64,000 nucleotides of DNA. Origin: Hanleya hanleyi (Eukaryota; Mollusca; Polyplacophora; Lepidopleurida; Hanleyidae). Where the stretch lies: contig JAVTVY010025177.1 in NCBI GenBank assembly GCA_036873755.1, positions 1 through 64,000 of the forward strand, read 5' to 3'. Position 1 is the stretch's first letter. Each line of letters opens with the position of its first letter. Shown here in pieces: positions 23,270 to 34,254 of this stretch. A program made the translations under genes and the position numbers. The notes below the pieces were generated by a model that was given only the letters and a program-made list of their open reading frames with translations, was not told where the DNA came from and ran no database searches.

Positions 23270-24480
23270 TAACAATCCCCCGAAAGGCGGACGTGTTATG
23301 TGATGGCGGTTTTCGTCCGTCCGTCTGTCCGTCCTCTAGTGTCTTTTTTGGAGACTGTTTTCTATTTACAGTTTCATTTGTTGGTGAGTGGATACCCTAG
23401 GGGGAGACGATGTGTTGCATACCAAAAATGAAGGTCGAGGTCAGAGGTCAAAGGCCACTGGCCTAAAAATCAGGAAATCATTGAACCGTTTGTGTCCAGT
23501 CTATATATGTGACAGTTTTCTACCCACAGTTACAATTTATTGTGAGTGGATACACTAGATGAAAATGATGTATCGCGTACTAAAATTGGTCTAGGTCAGA
23601 GGTCAAAGGTCACTGTGGCCTAAAAGTCGGGAAATCATTGATCATTGACATTTTTCTATGTACAGTTCCATATTTGGTGAGTGCGTAGCCTTGGGGGAGA
23701 CGATGTGTCGCATACCAGAATGATGGTCGAGGTCAGAGGTCAAACATCACTGTGGCCTAAAAACCAGGAAATTATTAAAAATTGCAATTCTTTTCTGAGA
23801 GAATTCATAGAAGGAAAAGATGTGTCGCATACCAAAATTTAGGTCAGGGTCAAAGATCACTGTTACCCCAAATTCAGGAAATCATTAAAAATCACTTTTT
23901 TGTGTCAGTAGATACATTAGGGGGACACAATGTGTCACTTATCAAAATTAGGTCTATGTCACTGTGACCCCAAATTCAGGTAATTGTTAAAAATCATGAC
24001 ATTTTTTGTGGTCGTAGATACATTACTGGGAAACGAATTGTCATGTACTAAAATTTGAGTCAAGGACACTGTGACCCCAAGATCCGGGAATGTTTAAAAA
24101 TCGCATTTTTTGTGTCCCTAGACAAATTAGGCAGATACCGTGTGTCGTACTAAAGTTTAGGTCAACGTCACTGTGACCCCAAAATCAGGTTATGATAAAA
24201 AAAACCGCATTTGTTGTGTGTCTGTAGATATGTTGAGAGACGATATGCCATGCACCGAAATTTAGGTCAAGGTCAAGGTGACTGTGACCCAAAAATCAGG
24301 AAATCATTGAAAGTCGATTTTTATTGTGTCAGTAGATACATTAGGAAGAGTCGGTGTGTCCCGTACCAAAAGTAGATCAAGGTCACTTTGGCCCCAAAAT
24401 CAGAAGATAGTTAAAATCGCGATTTTGAGCTTGCATATCGCACCATCTTTTAAGGTAAATATTTCGCCATGGTTTAAAAG
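23270..24480 (+). mobile_element. Hairpin-head element with AGGTCA-rich tandem units, copy 1
   Basis: The head CCCCGAAAGGCGGACGTGTT plus ATGTGATGGCGG precedes CGTCCGTCCGTCTGTCCGTC. About nine units follow, first about 170 bp and later about 110 bp, each with (A)AGGTCA repeats, CACTGTG(G/A)CC, AAATCAGGAAATCATT, a GTGAGTGGATAC or GTAGATACATTAG block and GATGTGTCGC. The same element occurs at 55.30-56.33 kb. Translation frames are not conserved. Confidence 0.87.
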
Positions 24481-24850
24481 GATTTTTTTTTAACTATGCA
24501 TTTCTGAAACGGGCATCTCTCCAGGTTTAATAATCTCTGAACAGAATGAAAATCGAGCAGATATTGGCAGAGTTTTACTCGATTATATTCTGATATGTGT
24601 GCAGCTTGCGTTAACATGTGTCAGTAGCTGGAACTTGCATCACTTGACGTCACTAGCCAGTTCCCGCGCAAAACAGCAGGGGTTATGAAAACGGGACTTT
24701 AATTTTTGGCCAGGTCTCCATTCTGGCAGATTGGCTATGATGGGATTTGGGATACACAGTCAAACACGCCATATTGGTCATGTAAGACGAAATGACATGA
24801 ACTTCTGGGATTCTCAACAGTGGGGAATGGGCAAGTGATCGGCCATTGCT

Positions 24851-25444
24851 TAGCTAAATAATATATAGCCCTCACGAGTATGAGGGCTATAGGTCGGCCC
24901 CAGTCACCTCCAGCGAGGGTTTTAAATAATTTTATTACGAATCACCCACCTCTGAAACTGCCGTACATCTAATCTCTATCCCCTCCTGCGCACTATTTTA
25001 AAATCTTGTGCACTATTGTGAAATAGTAACGCATATATCATCGTCTGAATTTTCCAGTCGACAACTTCCACTTTATACGCGCCATGTTCAATTGGAAACG
25101 GCCTAGCACACATATACCGTGACGTCACCAACATGGCGCGTAGAGAGTAGACTAGTACCCATCCACTGCGCATGACCCGCTATCGCTAAGCTTTATTAGG
25201 CGACGGCGGCCAGACTACGTAGAGAGTTGAAGTTTCGACTGGAAAATTCAGACGGCGATATATGCATCAATATTTCACAATAGTGCGCAAGATTTTAAAA
25301 TAGTCACAGGAGGGGATAGAGATTAGATGTACGACAGTTTCAGAGGTGGGTGATTCGTAATAAAATTATCTAAAACCCTCGCTGGAGGTGACTGGGGCCG
25401 ACCTATAGCCCTCATACTCGTGAGGGCTATATATTATTTAGCTA
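24851..25444. mobile_element. hAT-like foldback MITE with perfect 8-bp target duplication
   Basis: CCATTGCT flanks both ends (24843-24850 and 25445-25452). The ends read TAGCTAAATAATATATAGCC on each strand. The arms are about 220 bp, nearly identical at the outside, with an internal GCCCTCACGAGTATGAGGGC palindrome, and diverge only towards the centre (25070-25220). The centre contains CGTGACGTCACC and ACATGGCGCG. An 8-bp duplication fits the hAT superfamily. No transposase. Confidence 0.92.
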
Positions 25445-25454
25445 CCATTGCTCC

Positions 25455-27085
25455 ATTTGCTAACATGCGTTACGTTGATAAGCGGAATATCGCCTTAAAT
25501 GAACCATATCCCACGCACACGCCCCATTATATGTAACGGTTAGAGCCAAAGAGAACATGCAAGCGGAAAGTTGTTGCGCTCGTGGCGATTCACGCCTGCC
25601 ATTTAATTGCCATTGATGTACATTGCATCATGGGACAGAAGTGGGATAAAACGTCATCAAAAATATCGATTGGGTTATAAAATTATAAATACATATTGGA
25701 TTATAATTAGTTATCGTGTGATACCCCATTTCATGTTACATGTACTTGTAAAAGTGCCGTCAGCCTGAATGCAGACTCACTTATTCACTCAGTGGGAAAT
25801 GATTTTCAGTCCAGTCGAAGTCGAACGGTTCCTCTGCGCATGCTACTAATCTGCAGCTCTGCCACTCGCCTTCTCCATGTGAGTGAGCGAGGCGAGGCGA
25901 GGCACTTCAGTGCAGAAATCTGACTAATACGTTGAACTCACCAGCAGATTATATACACGATCACCGAAGCTACGCGTATCTGAGAAACTAAAATATGTGT
26001 TCGAATGTACCGGTACTTTGGGACACCGCTCATACAGGTCAGTTCAGTGTACTATAAGCAGATATCTGGGCGTTTAATTTATCTTCCTATCGACAGAAAT
26101 ATGTAATACGAGAAGGAGTGTCTAATCACAATTGCAGATTGTCACCTGATAATCATTTGTATGGATACTCGTTAGGCTCACAATCAATTTTCGCGTATCG
26201 GAGATGTGAGCGTTTACAAATAATGACTAACAAAATTGCGCATAAAAACTTGTCTGATGCTGAAATATATATGTACTAATCCAGGATTTGTGATTAATTG
26301 TTCATCCGGGCACTAAATATTATGAGTTTGCATTAGCAAATTAAAAGAGACCAATAACCTGGGGTGAATATCCATCTTCATACACCTTCAAGTCGAATTC
26401 GAAGTGTGAACGGCGAATATCCCGTCTAGTCATGTTCTCTAAATGTATATGTGATTATTGTGTATAATTGAATTATTGTGTGAGTTTGTGACTGACTTGG
26501 AGAAGGGCCATTAATGAAAAAACAAAGGAAGAAAAAAAGTTAGTCTCGAGAGCGACAAATCTCTCGCATACAGAAAAATGACTCAACAATAATGAGTGAC
26601 GACATACTCACCAATGTCAGGAGGTGGTGCGTTATAGAGACATAACTACATTTCATCAGGTCATCACGGAAAAGGGTGATAAGCATTGATTTAAGTTGAG
26701 ATCATCAGCGAAAAGGGACGTTGAGACCTGCTTATCAGCCATACATGTTCGTTTATACTCGCTGCTCGTCACCATCGGTTTGAACTGACCTCATATTCTT
26801 TCAGCTGGTGAACTGACCACATCACCATTGTCATCACCCTAGTCCGAGCTTCGTCCACCTCTTCCTCTTCGCTTAGCAGGACAAAGTGTCAGAACCAATC
26901 TAATTAAAATTAAATCATATCTGCTCCTCCATTCGAATATGTCAGTTGTAGGACAAAAACGGTCGGGGAGCATTGATAGGATATTAATTTATTAAGATTG
27001 GAAGTTAACAATCGTGATTGGGGAATGGTTGGAGGTAACTCGGATCATCACCATGTATTCTAACTTTGCTGTACGCTATCTTTCT
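25455..27085. other. No recognisable gene
   Basis: AT-rich with scattered short frames. GAGCGAGGCGAGGCGAGGCA is a short tandem near 25887. The 26893-27003 dispersed repeat (see 19361) is the only element recognised. Confidence 0.4.
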
Positions 27086-27095
27086 TGGTTTTCGC

Positions 27096-27696
27096 CACAG
27101 GCCCGCAAAACAAGAGGCTTGCGGGGCGTGGGCGGTGGTATTTGGGTGAAGTGTGGGGTCCATGCTTTATATAAATCCACAAGGTGTGAAACGCACTTTG
27201 GGTGAATCGAGAATAAACGGTTTACCTCCAAACAAAATACATCAGCAAATTCTACAAGTATCACTTTATATATTCCCGTCGTCAAATTAATCAAATTGGC
27301 GGGCTTCGTTCTCAATTCTGATTGGTCAGTCGCGACACGGCTCCGACAAGAGAGGTCACGCACTGATCAGCTGTCGCGACTGACCAATTGAGAACGAAGC
27401 CCGCCATAATGTCACTGTTCCTAGATGGATGGACAGTTACGTTGAATTTTGAATCGCCCGGCAAAGGTAAAAAATTGCACAAATTTACTAATTTGACGGC
27501 GGGAATAAAGTGATACTTGTAGAATATGTTGATGTATTTTGTTTGGCGGTAAACCGTTTATTTCTCGATTCACCCATTGCGTTTCACACCTTGTTGTGGA
27601 TTTATATAAAGCATGGGGTTATATATAGAGACACTTCACTCTAATACCACCGCCCCCCCCCCCCCCAAAAAAAACCTCTTGTTGTGTGGGCCTGTG
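27096..27696. mobile_element. hAT-like foldback MITE, 601 bp
   Basis: Ends CACAGGCCCGCAAAACAAGA and the complement of TTGTTGTGTGGGCCTGTG. The flanks GTTTTCGC (27088-27095) and GTTTTCAC (27697-27704) match at 7 of 8 bases, consistent with an 8-bp hAT-type duplication. The arms pair over most of the length: GCTTTATATAAATCCACAAG, AAATACATCAGCAAATTCTA, GGCGGGCTTCGTTCTCAATT with their complements. A C15-18 tract and A8 (27650-27675) sit inside the right arm. No ORF. Confidence 0.88.
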
Positions 27697-27704
27697 GTTT
27701 TCAC

Positions 27705-28960
27705 GAAGGGCCACCTCCGAACGGGGTTGTCTCCCACTGTGCTAGACAGGACACCCCTGACAGGATTCAATTATTTATATAACCCAGAATCAAAAACATC
27801 TCGCAAACGTATATTTAGCAGGCCAGTCTTCTTTATTAAACATACTCGATATAAAGGTATTTGATTTCACCCTGCTAAAGCCCTTTCCGGAAAGTGTCTA
27901 ATCTTCCCCTGTTAACTTCCGCTCTTTATAGAGGTATTAGAAGCTGCGTCCGGGAAGTAGTCGCCTAGGTTTCACTTTTTTCAAAGGCACCCGCAATTAT
28001 TGTGATTAATATATTGATAAACTGTTTTAGAATATTTTGTTTGAAAAACTATTTTGTTTATATTTTCTAAATGAAAAAAGTAGATCTTGTATACGTGACA
28101 CTATTAAGATAATTTTCTTGAAGACTAGACTATTTAATTACCAAAACTAATTGTCAGGGCCTTTGGTATCTACCGGAAGTTCTGTGCACCAATACGCCCC
28201 TGGTGGAACAAGGGAGATAAAACGTTTTCCGAACTGGACTGAAAAGATGTGTGTGATGTTTTAAATTGCGTTGGCTCTGAACAAGGTGAAATGGTTTTTG
28301 ATAACTAATTATGGGCTCGTTTAGACCTATATGCTGTTTGCAAAAAATGCTTATGAATGGGTGAATTTGGCCCAATATTGCTACCTGATTCAGGAATAAT
28401 TAGCAAAATACTTCTGGAAATCTCGGCACTTTAGGCCGCTCCCTGGGCAGTCATATGTCACAACAGCTCTGCTCGGATAGTTGGGTAGAAGGGTTTACCG
28501 CGAATATTAATTACCGTCATTATAAGTTCAAATTAGTAGATATACCGCATTATATACAGCAACCTATATAGCTTGATAGAAACTCCGTTCCATACCGCCA
28601 TCTACAGAGCTCGGCTATTGTTCCCGAATCGGTGTCTTAGTCAATAGATATTATTATATTTTTTTACGCCTCAGGAAATGATTGAATTGAATTGTTTCAC
28701 CTGCCAATTTATCAGCAATGAATAGATATGTTACCGTCAGCAGATATAAAAACCTTTGGAAGTGAATTTATTGATTTTGGCAGGCAGTCACGACTAAACG
28801 AACACGGTAACAGATGTTCCAACAGCTCTGTTGTTCTGGATAATTTGAAACCTGTCGGTACCTCAAGCTGTACGTTATTTTATTTGATCAACCTGTCTTC
28901 ATAAGGGTGTCCTGAAATTACGTTACCTTGGCGATTATAACACAGTCGTTTTAGGGACAG
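27705..28960. other. No recognisable gene
   Basis: CAACCTATATAGC (28560) with nearby CCGCCATCTACAGAGCTCGG weakly resembles 6550-6780; nothing firmer is seen. Confidence 0.35.
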
Positions 28961-28964
28961 TGGG

Positions 28965-29062
28965 CTAGCTGTAAATACTCGTCAGAAGCAACGTTTAGCT
29001 CGGTCAATACTTGAATGGGTGACCGGGTGCTGTACTGGCTGGGTTGATCAGTGCCGAAACTC
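28965..29062 (+). repeat. 5S-rRNA-like fragment, probably part of a 5S-derived SINE
   Basis: GGTCAATACTTGAATGGGTG and ACCGGGTGCTGTACTGGCTG resemble the 3' half of metazoan 5S rRNA (GGTTAGTACTTGGATGGG, GACC, then GGGTGCTGTA). The 5' half is not recognisable and the internal promoter is not intact, so this is not a functional 5S gene. GTGCTGTACTGCTGGGCTGA near 50017 and GCACTGCTGGGTTG near 63143 look like relatives. Confidence 0.55.
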
Positions 29063-29357
29063 CGAATAGCGCATGTCAGCTGTTTGACTTCTGTTACCAT
29101 GGAGATCAGCTCGAGAAGAAAAACCAAGAGAAACACCTGAAATTAGAAGACATCCTTCGCGGATAGAATCAAGGGATACAAGATACAAATATTTATTTAA
29201 AGTCGAAACTGGTACAGAAATATAAACAATATCACAGATGGCTATTTGTCGACTACAAAACAAAGTAACAAAAACAATATACATGTATAATAATCAATAT
29301 CACAGTCTATAAATGGACTTATGCGTTGCACATCTGGCATTTACATTCGATCCCCTC

Positions 29358-29640
29358 AAATTATTTTAATTTAGCTTTAAAAATATTCAGGGAAGATGAC
29401 GTATGGGTTTCCAATGGTAGACTATTCCATAGTTTCGGGCCATAAGAGCGTAGTGAGTTTATTCCAAATCTCGTCGATTTCACCCCAGGTACGTGAAGTT
29501 TTCTATGATCTCTCAAGGAGTATTTATTTTCCTGTAACTGAAATACATCTTTCATATAAGGAGCATTTGTTTCATTTGAAGTTTTGTAAATCTTTCCCAG
29601 AATGGTCTTCTCTCTGCTGATCTCAAGTGTGGATATTTAA
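29358..29640 (-). pseudogene. C-terminal fragment of a non-LTR (CR1/L2/Jockey-type) reverse transcriptase
   Basis: The minus frame reads STLEISREKTILGKIYK, then a segment with ENKYSLRDHRKLHVPGVKST, FGINSLRSYGPKLWNSLP and FKAKLK before a stop. This is the characteristic tail after the RT domain in many invertebrate LINEs ('SLR....L..P...T..G..S....G..LWN.LP', then an F..LK end). The RT catalytic part is missing, and an in-frame stop lies just upstream of the preserved segment. It is a 5'-truncated LINE. The clade is not certain. Confidence 0.8.
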
Positions 29641-30200
29641 GCCTTTTCTTGCTGGTAGTCTTTCAGAATAGGATTTATAATCTCAAAATACAAATCTCAA
29701 AGCTCTTTTTGGGATATTTTTCAGAGATCTTTTTTTCTTTTTGCCGACAATGATGCCAGATAGGCGAACAGTAATTGAAATATGACAATATAAAGTAGCA
29801 AAAAATATCTACTCGAAGGGAATATCCATTTCATTTGGAATGTATTTATATTCTCTCTGCTGATAAGGAAGAAATACAACGGAGACTATGTGAGCGGAAA
29901 CACATCCTATAGCGTGTGATGTGCCTCATCACGTGCGGCGAATCACGGTTTACAGCTGAGACCTGTAAAATCCTTAAACCATTAATGCCCGAGGTACTAT
30001 GACTAAGACGGAATAAACCGAGCAGTCGCGAATGGTCGGTAGAGTATAGCTGATTGGCTGACATCACGTGGTGTTGATTTTTGGGAATTCCCCGAAAATC
30101 GAAATGCTCTCTCCCAGGGTCTGCCTTACCGCGGAAAGATGACTCGGGTGGTTACAGGTTGTTAGCTTGTATATTGTTACATGTTGTAATAAAGATTTCT
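29641..30200. other. No recognisable gene
   Basis: Short overlapping frames only. The part next to 29640 may be further decayed LINE sequence. Confidence 0.35.
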
Positions 30201-30203
30201 CAA

Positions 30204-30648
30204 TTAAGGATGTCCGCTGGTGGTTTTTGGCTTTGGCAGCCATTTTGCCTGTTTCTCCTATTGGATTATCTCCCTTTCCTAGGTTAAGATATAGGGATTT
30301 CTTTTAAAAGCCTTCTAGCCGAGAATTTTGCACACCAACATCCATCCAATTTGATAAATTTTGATAGACATTGTGATTATCTGCAAACAGTTAGAATATA
30401 AGAAAAAGTTAAATACTATTTATATGAATTTTTCATGAATATGCTTCAAAACTAGGGCTATTCCCTATGATTTCTGGGTTATCAAATTGAGCATGGGTCG
30501 GTCCACTCAACGTTGCCTACAGGTAACAAATGCACACCAACCTATATTTTTTTCTGTGTTTTTTCTCATATTACACAATTATGAATGCAACAACACACAT
30601 TATTCAAAAAGTTAATTACTTTGATTTACCACCAGCGGACATCCTTAA
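30204..30648. mobile_element. TTAA-flanked MITE, 445 bp
   Basis: TTAAGGATGTCCGCTGGTGG (30204-30223) and its exact reverse complement (30629-30648) delimit the block. The outer TTAA on both sides fits target-site duplication by piggyBac- or Kolobok-type transposases, with a 16-bp TIR starting GGATGTCCGC. There is no transposase. CCATTTTGCC and AT-rich filler lie inside. Confidence 0.85.
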
Positions 30649-30649
30649 A

Positions 30650-31725
30650 ATGTGCATAGTTTAATTTTTAAGAGAACAATCATGTCGTCTATTCTCATGC
30701 AAATTTATGTGGACGACAATTTGTATTTTTCCTAAGAACGATAACTAACTCCAGAAATTAAACTGTAGGTTATTTCATGAAGAAAATATCTTCTTAGGCT
30801 CTTATATATACTGCCGTTTTGGGATATAGTAAAGCTTGGAATATTGTGGAAAACTTCGTGGAATCGGATCGGATTCGGGCGAATTAAAAGGGGGTATTTA
30901 CAAGAAAGGTAAATGAGCTTCGTCGACGTGTATGTTTCCATTTCGTTTTGAGGCTCATTTGTCAAGAAGCGTTAGAAATTGCCGCGGCACTTATCCAAGG
31001 AAATACAGCTAGACCGTCTGTCGTGAGCCCAATGTAAGAGCTTTCCTGGACTTTCCACGTATGAATTTAGTATCTGTAATTAATCGCATTGTGTGGAATG
31101 TTTCTTCGTGGAGTGAGGACCTTCAAATTCTCCTTAAGTTTTTTAAAGATCTTGGATTCAAATAGGACGGTGTTCTAGCAGTACCAGGAATGACAATCCC
31201 TCAATGGATTTGGGAGTGAATGCATTAAAACTGCCGCGGGTGACCCTGTCACCTCTTGATCATGACCCCATGTAATAAATACCCTTATACACCTCACTGG
31301 AGAAAATGAAGGGACATTTTCATTCAGGGAATTAGAATGAAATTTTTTGTTCTTCTCTTTACTACAACTGAATTAAGTTACTTAAATGTCCAGATTTGGT
31401 AAGCGGAATATTTGGAGAAAGGTTCTGGAAGCTTCATGGCAAATTACAAGCGTCTGGTCTGTCATTCATAATTCAGCCATCGTCCAATAGAGAATATCCG
31501 CGTTCATAATCCAAAGACCTATTCCATATTCCATATAACAGTATTAGCGCCAAATTTAAAAGACAATCATAGTATACATAAACATAGGCTTGTTTCCTGC
31601 AAGAGAGAAACGGTCAACAGTTTTCAATGATGCCGGCAAAACATCATGATGTTCCAAAAATATCAAATCCGTATCGCTGATCAGTATTCTTAATCCATAA
31701 TATTCGTTGTAAAGTCGTCATCTAA
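30650..31725. other. No recognisable gene
   Basis: Nothing beyond short frames on both strands. Confidence 0.4.
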
Positions 31726-31729
31726 AGAA

Positions 31730-31830
31730 TGATGTATCTCGGTCACGCTTTGATTGTGCCTGTTCATATGAGCACCATGAGGATCTTGAAGTACATGGGT
31801 TCATACGGCCCCTAGCCCCGGGTTAAGCGC
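31730..31830 (-). repeat. Diverged relative of the 61.3-62.5 kb repeat
   Basis: GTATCTCGGTCACGCTTTGA, TTGTGCCTGTTCATATGAGC and ACGGCCCCTAGCCCCG follow the order of 11488-11590, the minus-strand copy of that repeat. Confidence 0.6.
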
Positions 31831-31874
31831 AATTAGACGCAAGTTACGAAACGTAACGCCATAGATCTTGCACG

Positions 31875-33600
31875 CTACTCTCGTATTTCGCTATCAGCGT
31901 GCGATATGTATCGCCAAAATTTGAGAAACTTTGAGTGTAGGCGCTTGATGGTGTAGCCCTGTTTTATAAGTTTCTGCAACAATGTTTTGTGCCGTTGATT
32001 AAAATCGTCACATTTAACACAGGATCTAGCAAATGCTACTAGGCGTGATCTGTATACGCCATACGCAGGTCCCACTGGAATATTACTGTCCAGAAAGGGA
32101 AATTTTACGATGTCGAAATTGTAATCATCTCTTTTGTCATACAGTCGACGAGAGAGAAGGCCCGCTTCATTTTTATATAGATACAGGTCTAAATATGATG
32201 TGCCTGTAGGGTTATCTGTAGTTTCCTTCAAATCCAGTGAAGGTGAATATTATACAATTATGTGATTACAATGAGGTGAATACGATGTGTTATGGACCAG
32301 AGAAAACCAATATTGGTTTTCTCTGGTCCATAACACATCGTATTTACCGAATTGGAATCACATAATTGTTTTATTATATGAAACAATCGAAATACGTTTG
32401 AATTTGCATTGGCTTGATGAAATATATATGGGAAAGATGATTATTCTGAACTTTTTCATTAGATGTATCTCCCCATCACGCATGTTGAAACGGGACGTCA
32501 GCCACACAACGGGTGTTCGAAATGACGTCATTCGCGCGACCGGCTTCGGTAGTGACGTCAACAAAAGTTATATTCACCGGTCGGTGAATATAACATTCTG
32601 GCAGGTGAATATAGCTTTTTGTGAGATATCACATGACCACAAATGGACCAATCACACGGGATATTCGCCACCAGTCATATAATAAATATCCTTCACTGCG
32701 TCATTTATGTAGCGATTATCCACAGCGAGAAGATCGTCTATATAGCGTTTGGTGAATGAGAAGGAACGGGCTTTGAATGGATCGGTTTTTGAAAGCGCCT
32801 GCATATAGTCATATCCATAAGAGAACAGATATAGGTCAGCCAATAGGGGTGCACAATTAGTACCCATTGGAATACCTATATGCTGTTGATATATTGTGTT
32901 GCCAAATTTCACATATTTTTAATGAGAAATTCAAGCAACTCTATAAACAAAGAAACATCCCATGAATGATATCTCTTGTATGTAGTAGAGATAAAGAATG
33001 CTTTATGGCTTCCGACATTAATATATCTACGATCAGTTTTCTTGAACACAGATACTATTAATGAACTTAGACGGTCAATAAGGTCCTGATGAGGGATTGT
33101 AGTATAGAGAGTCGATAAATCCCATGTGGATACATGTCTGTACGGTATGTGACCTTTAGCATCAAGTTCGTCCGTAAGACATTTTGAGTTTTTCAATATC
33201 CACATACATTCAACGCCAGAGTTTTTAGAAATAGTGGCGCAATACCTTTCCCAAAATGTTTTTACCTTCTGAAGGGCCCTCGTCAACAGGGTTGAAAGAA
33301 GCTTGGTGGTGCAGCTTCTAGAACCAGCTATGAATCTAGCTTTGTATGGTGATTTATGCATTTTGGGAGTCCAGTATACTTTTGGTATATCGTTATGTTT
33401 GGTTGGAAGACAAATACCTCTTTCCCTGAGAAATCTGAACTAACTTGTGTACGAATGTTTACAGCTATAAGTTTATGACTTAGATTTCGCAGTAACAGAG
33501 ATCGAGGAACCGACATTAATCTATAACATTGGGGTCTGCCCTTTTGAAGTGAAAAACCGCTCTTCATACAATTAATGTTGTATGAATTTTCTTGTTAAAA
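31875..33600 (-). pseudogene. Broken Penelope-like reverse transcriptase gene
   Basis: Three minus-strand pieces read in order. 33450-32909 holds VYWTPKMHKSPYKARFIAG and the motif-A region STWDLSTLYTTIPH. 32912-32690 holds motif B (GIPMGTNCAPLLADLYLF) and motif C (RYIDDLLAVDN). 32237-31875 holds SYLDLYLYKNE, LYDKRDDYNFDIVKFPFL and SNIPVGPAYGVYRSRL. The catalytic Asp of motif A and the YIDD pair are present, so the residues themselves are not lost. The reading frame is broken by a stop near 33444, a one-base frameshift near 32910 and an insertion at 32240-32675. The N-terminus is uncertain (33570-33450 reads in another frame). No GIY-YIG endonuclease is seen. This RT type is common in invertebrates; Penelope-like is my best assignment, clade not determined. 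Confidence 0.85.
32240..32675. mobile_element. Non-autonomous element inserted in the reverse transcriptase gene
   Basis: It separates 'VKDIYY' from 'LDLKETT' of the RT on the minus strand. The ends carry inverted GGTGAATAT / GGCGAATATC blocks. 32255-32372 is a near-perfect palindrome (AATACGATGTGTTATGGACC, AGAGAAAACC, AATATT centre). 32574-32615 has ATATTCACC and GGTGAATATA repeats. GACGTCA occurs at 32494, 32524 and 32554. The overlapping 131-codon plus frame is not a gene. Confidence 0.78.
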
Positions 33601-33604
33601 ACTA

Positions 33605-34155
33605 TCCGATGTGGATATGTGCATGCCCATGGTTGCCTATGGCGTATTTATTAGATATATTCTTGACTTTATTGGGCAAAAAAATGACCTTTTACTGCCA
33701 TTTTAGAGAGATTATTCTCTCTATCCGGTTTGTGACCATCTAGACCCTCAGCGTAAAGGAAACGTTTCACTTGAAGCATACCTAATAGTATGTCCACTTG
33801 CTTTGTGTAGTTTTCCAGCGATTCTGATTCAGTCCGACAGTGAGTGTCATAATATGTTTGAAGACTGACTCACTAACCCAGATGTTGTTTTACTGTCAAC
33901 AATAACGTATCAATGGTGACATATGTGTGTAACACCATCAGGTCGGTAAATTCTCACCCGCCCTGGAGACAAACAGTACGAGCTGCGGTTTATGACAATT
34001 TTGTCATATGTGGCAGCTCAGAAAACAGATTCAGTCTTCGCTGACAAATTTATGATATTCAGATAGTAGAGTAGAACCTCGCGGCTGAATTGGTTGTAAT
34101 GGACACTTCGGGGTTCAAGCCACCTTGGCCGACTGGGCCGGCCCCATCTTCATAA
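33605..34155. other. No recognisable gene
   Basis: May hold decayed 5' sequence of the Penelope-like element, but no motif supports this. Confidence 0.35.
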
Positions 34156-34254
34156 CGTCAAACTTTCCTTTTGAGCCAATGGCGAAACCCTGACTAGTCC
34201 GGATAGCAGATCGGATTTCGCTCTCTTCCATCGTATAAACGGAAAGCCCGCGGT

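Noticed and set aside
28965..29062. Functional 5S rRNA gene
   Set aside because: Only the 3' portion resembles 5S rRNA. The 5' half and internal control regions are not recognisable.
32287..32682. 131-codon plus ORF
   Set aside because: It lies inside the palindrome-containing element inserted in the RT gene and shows no domain.
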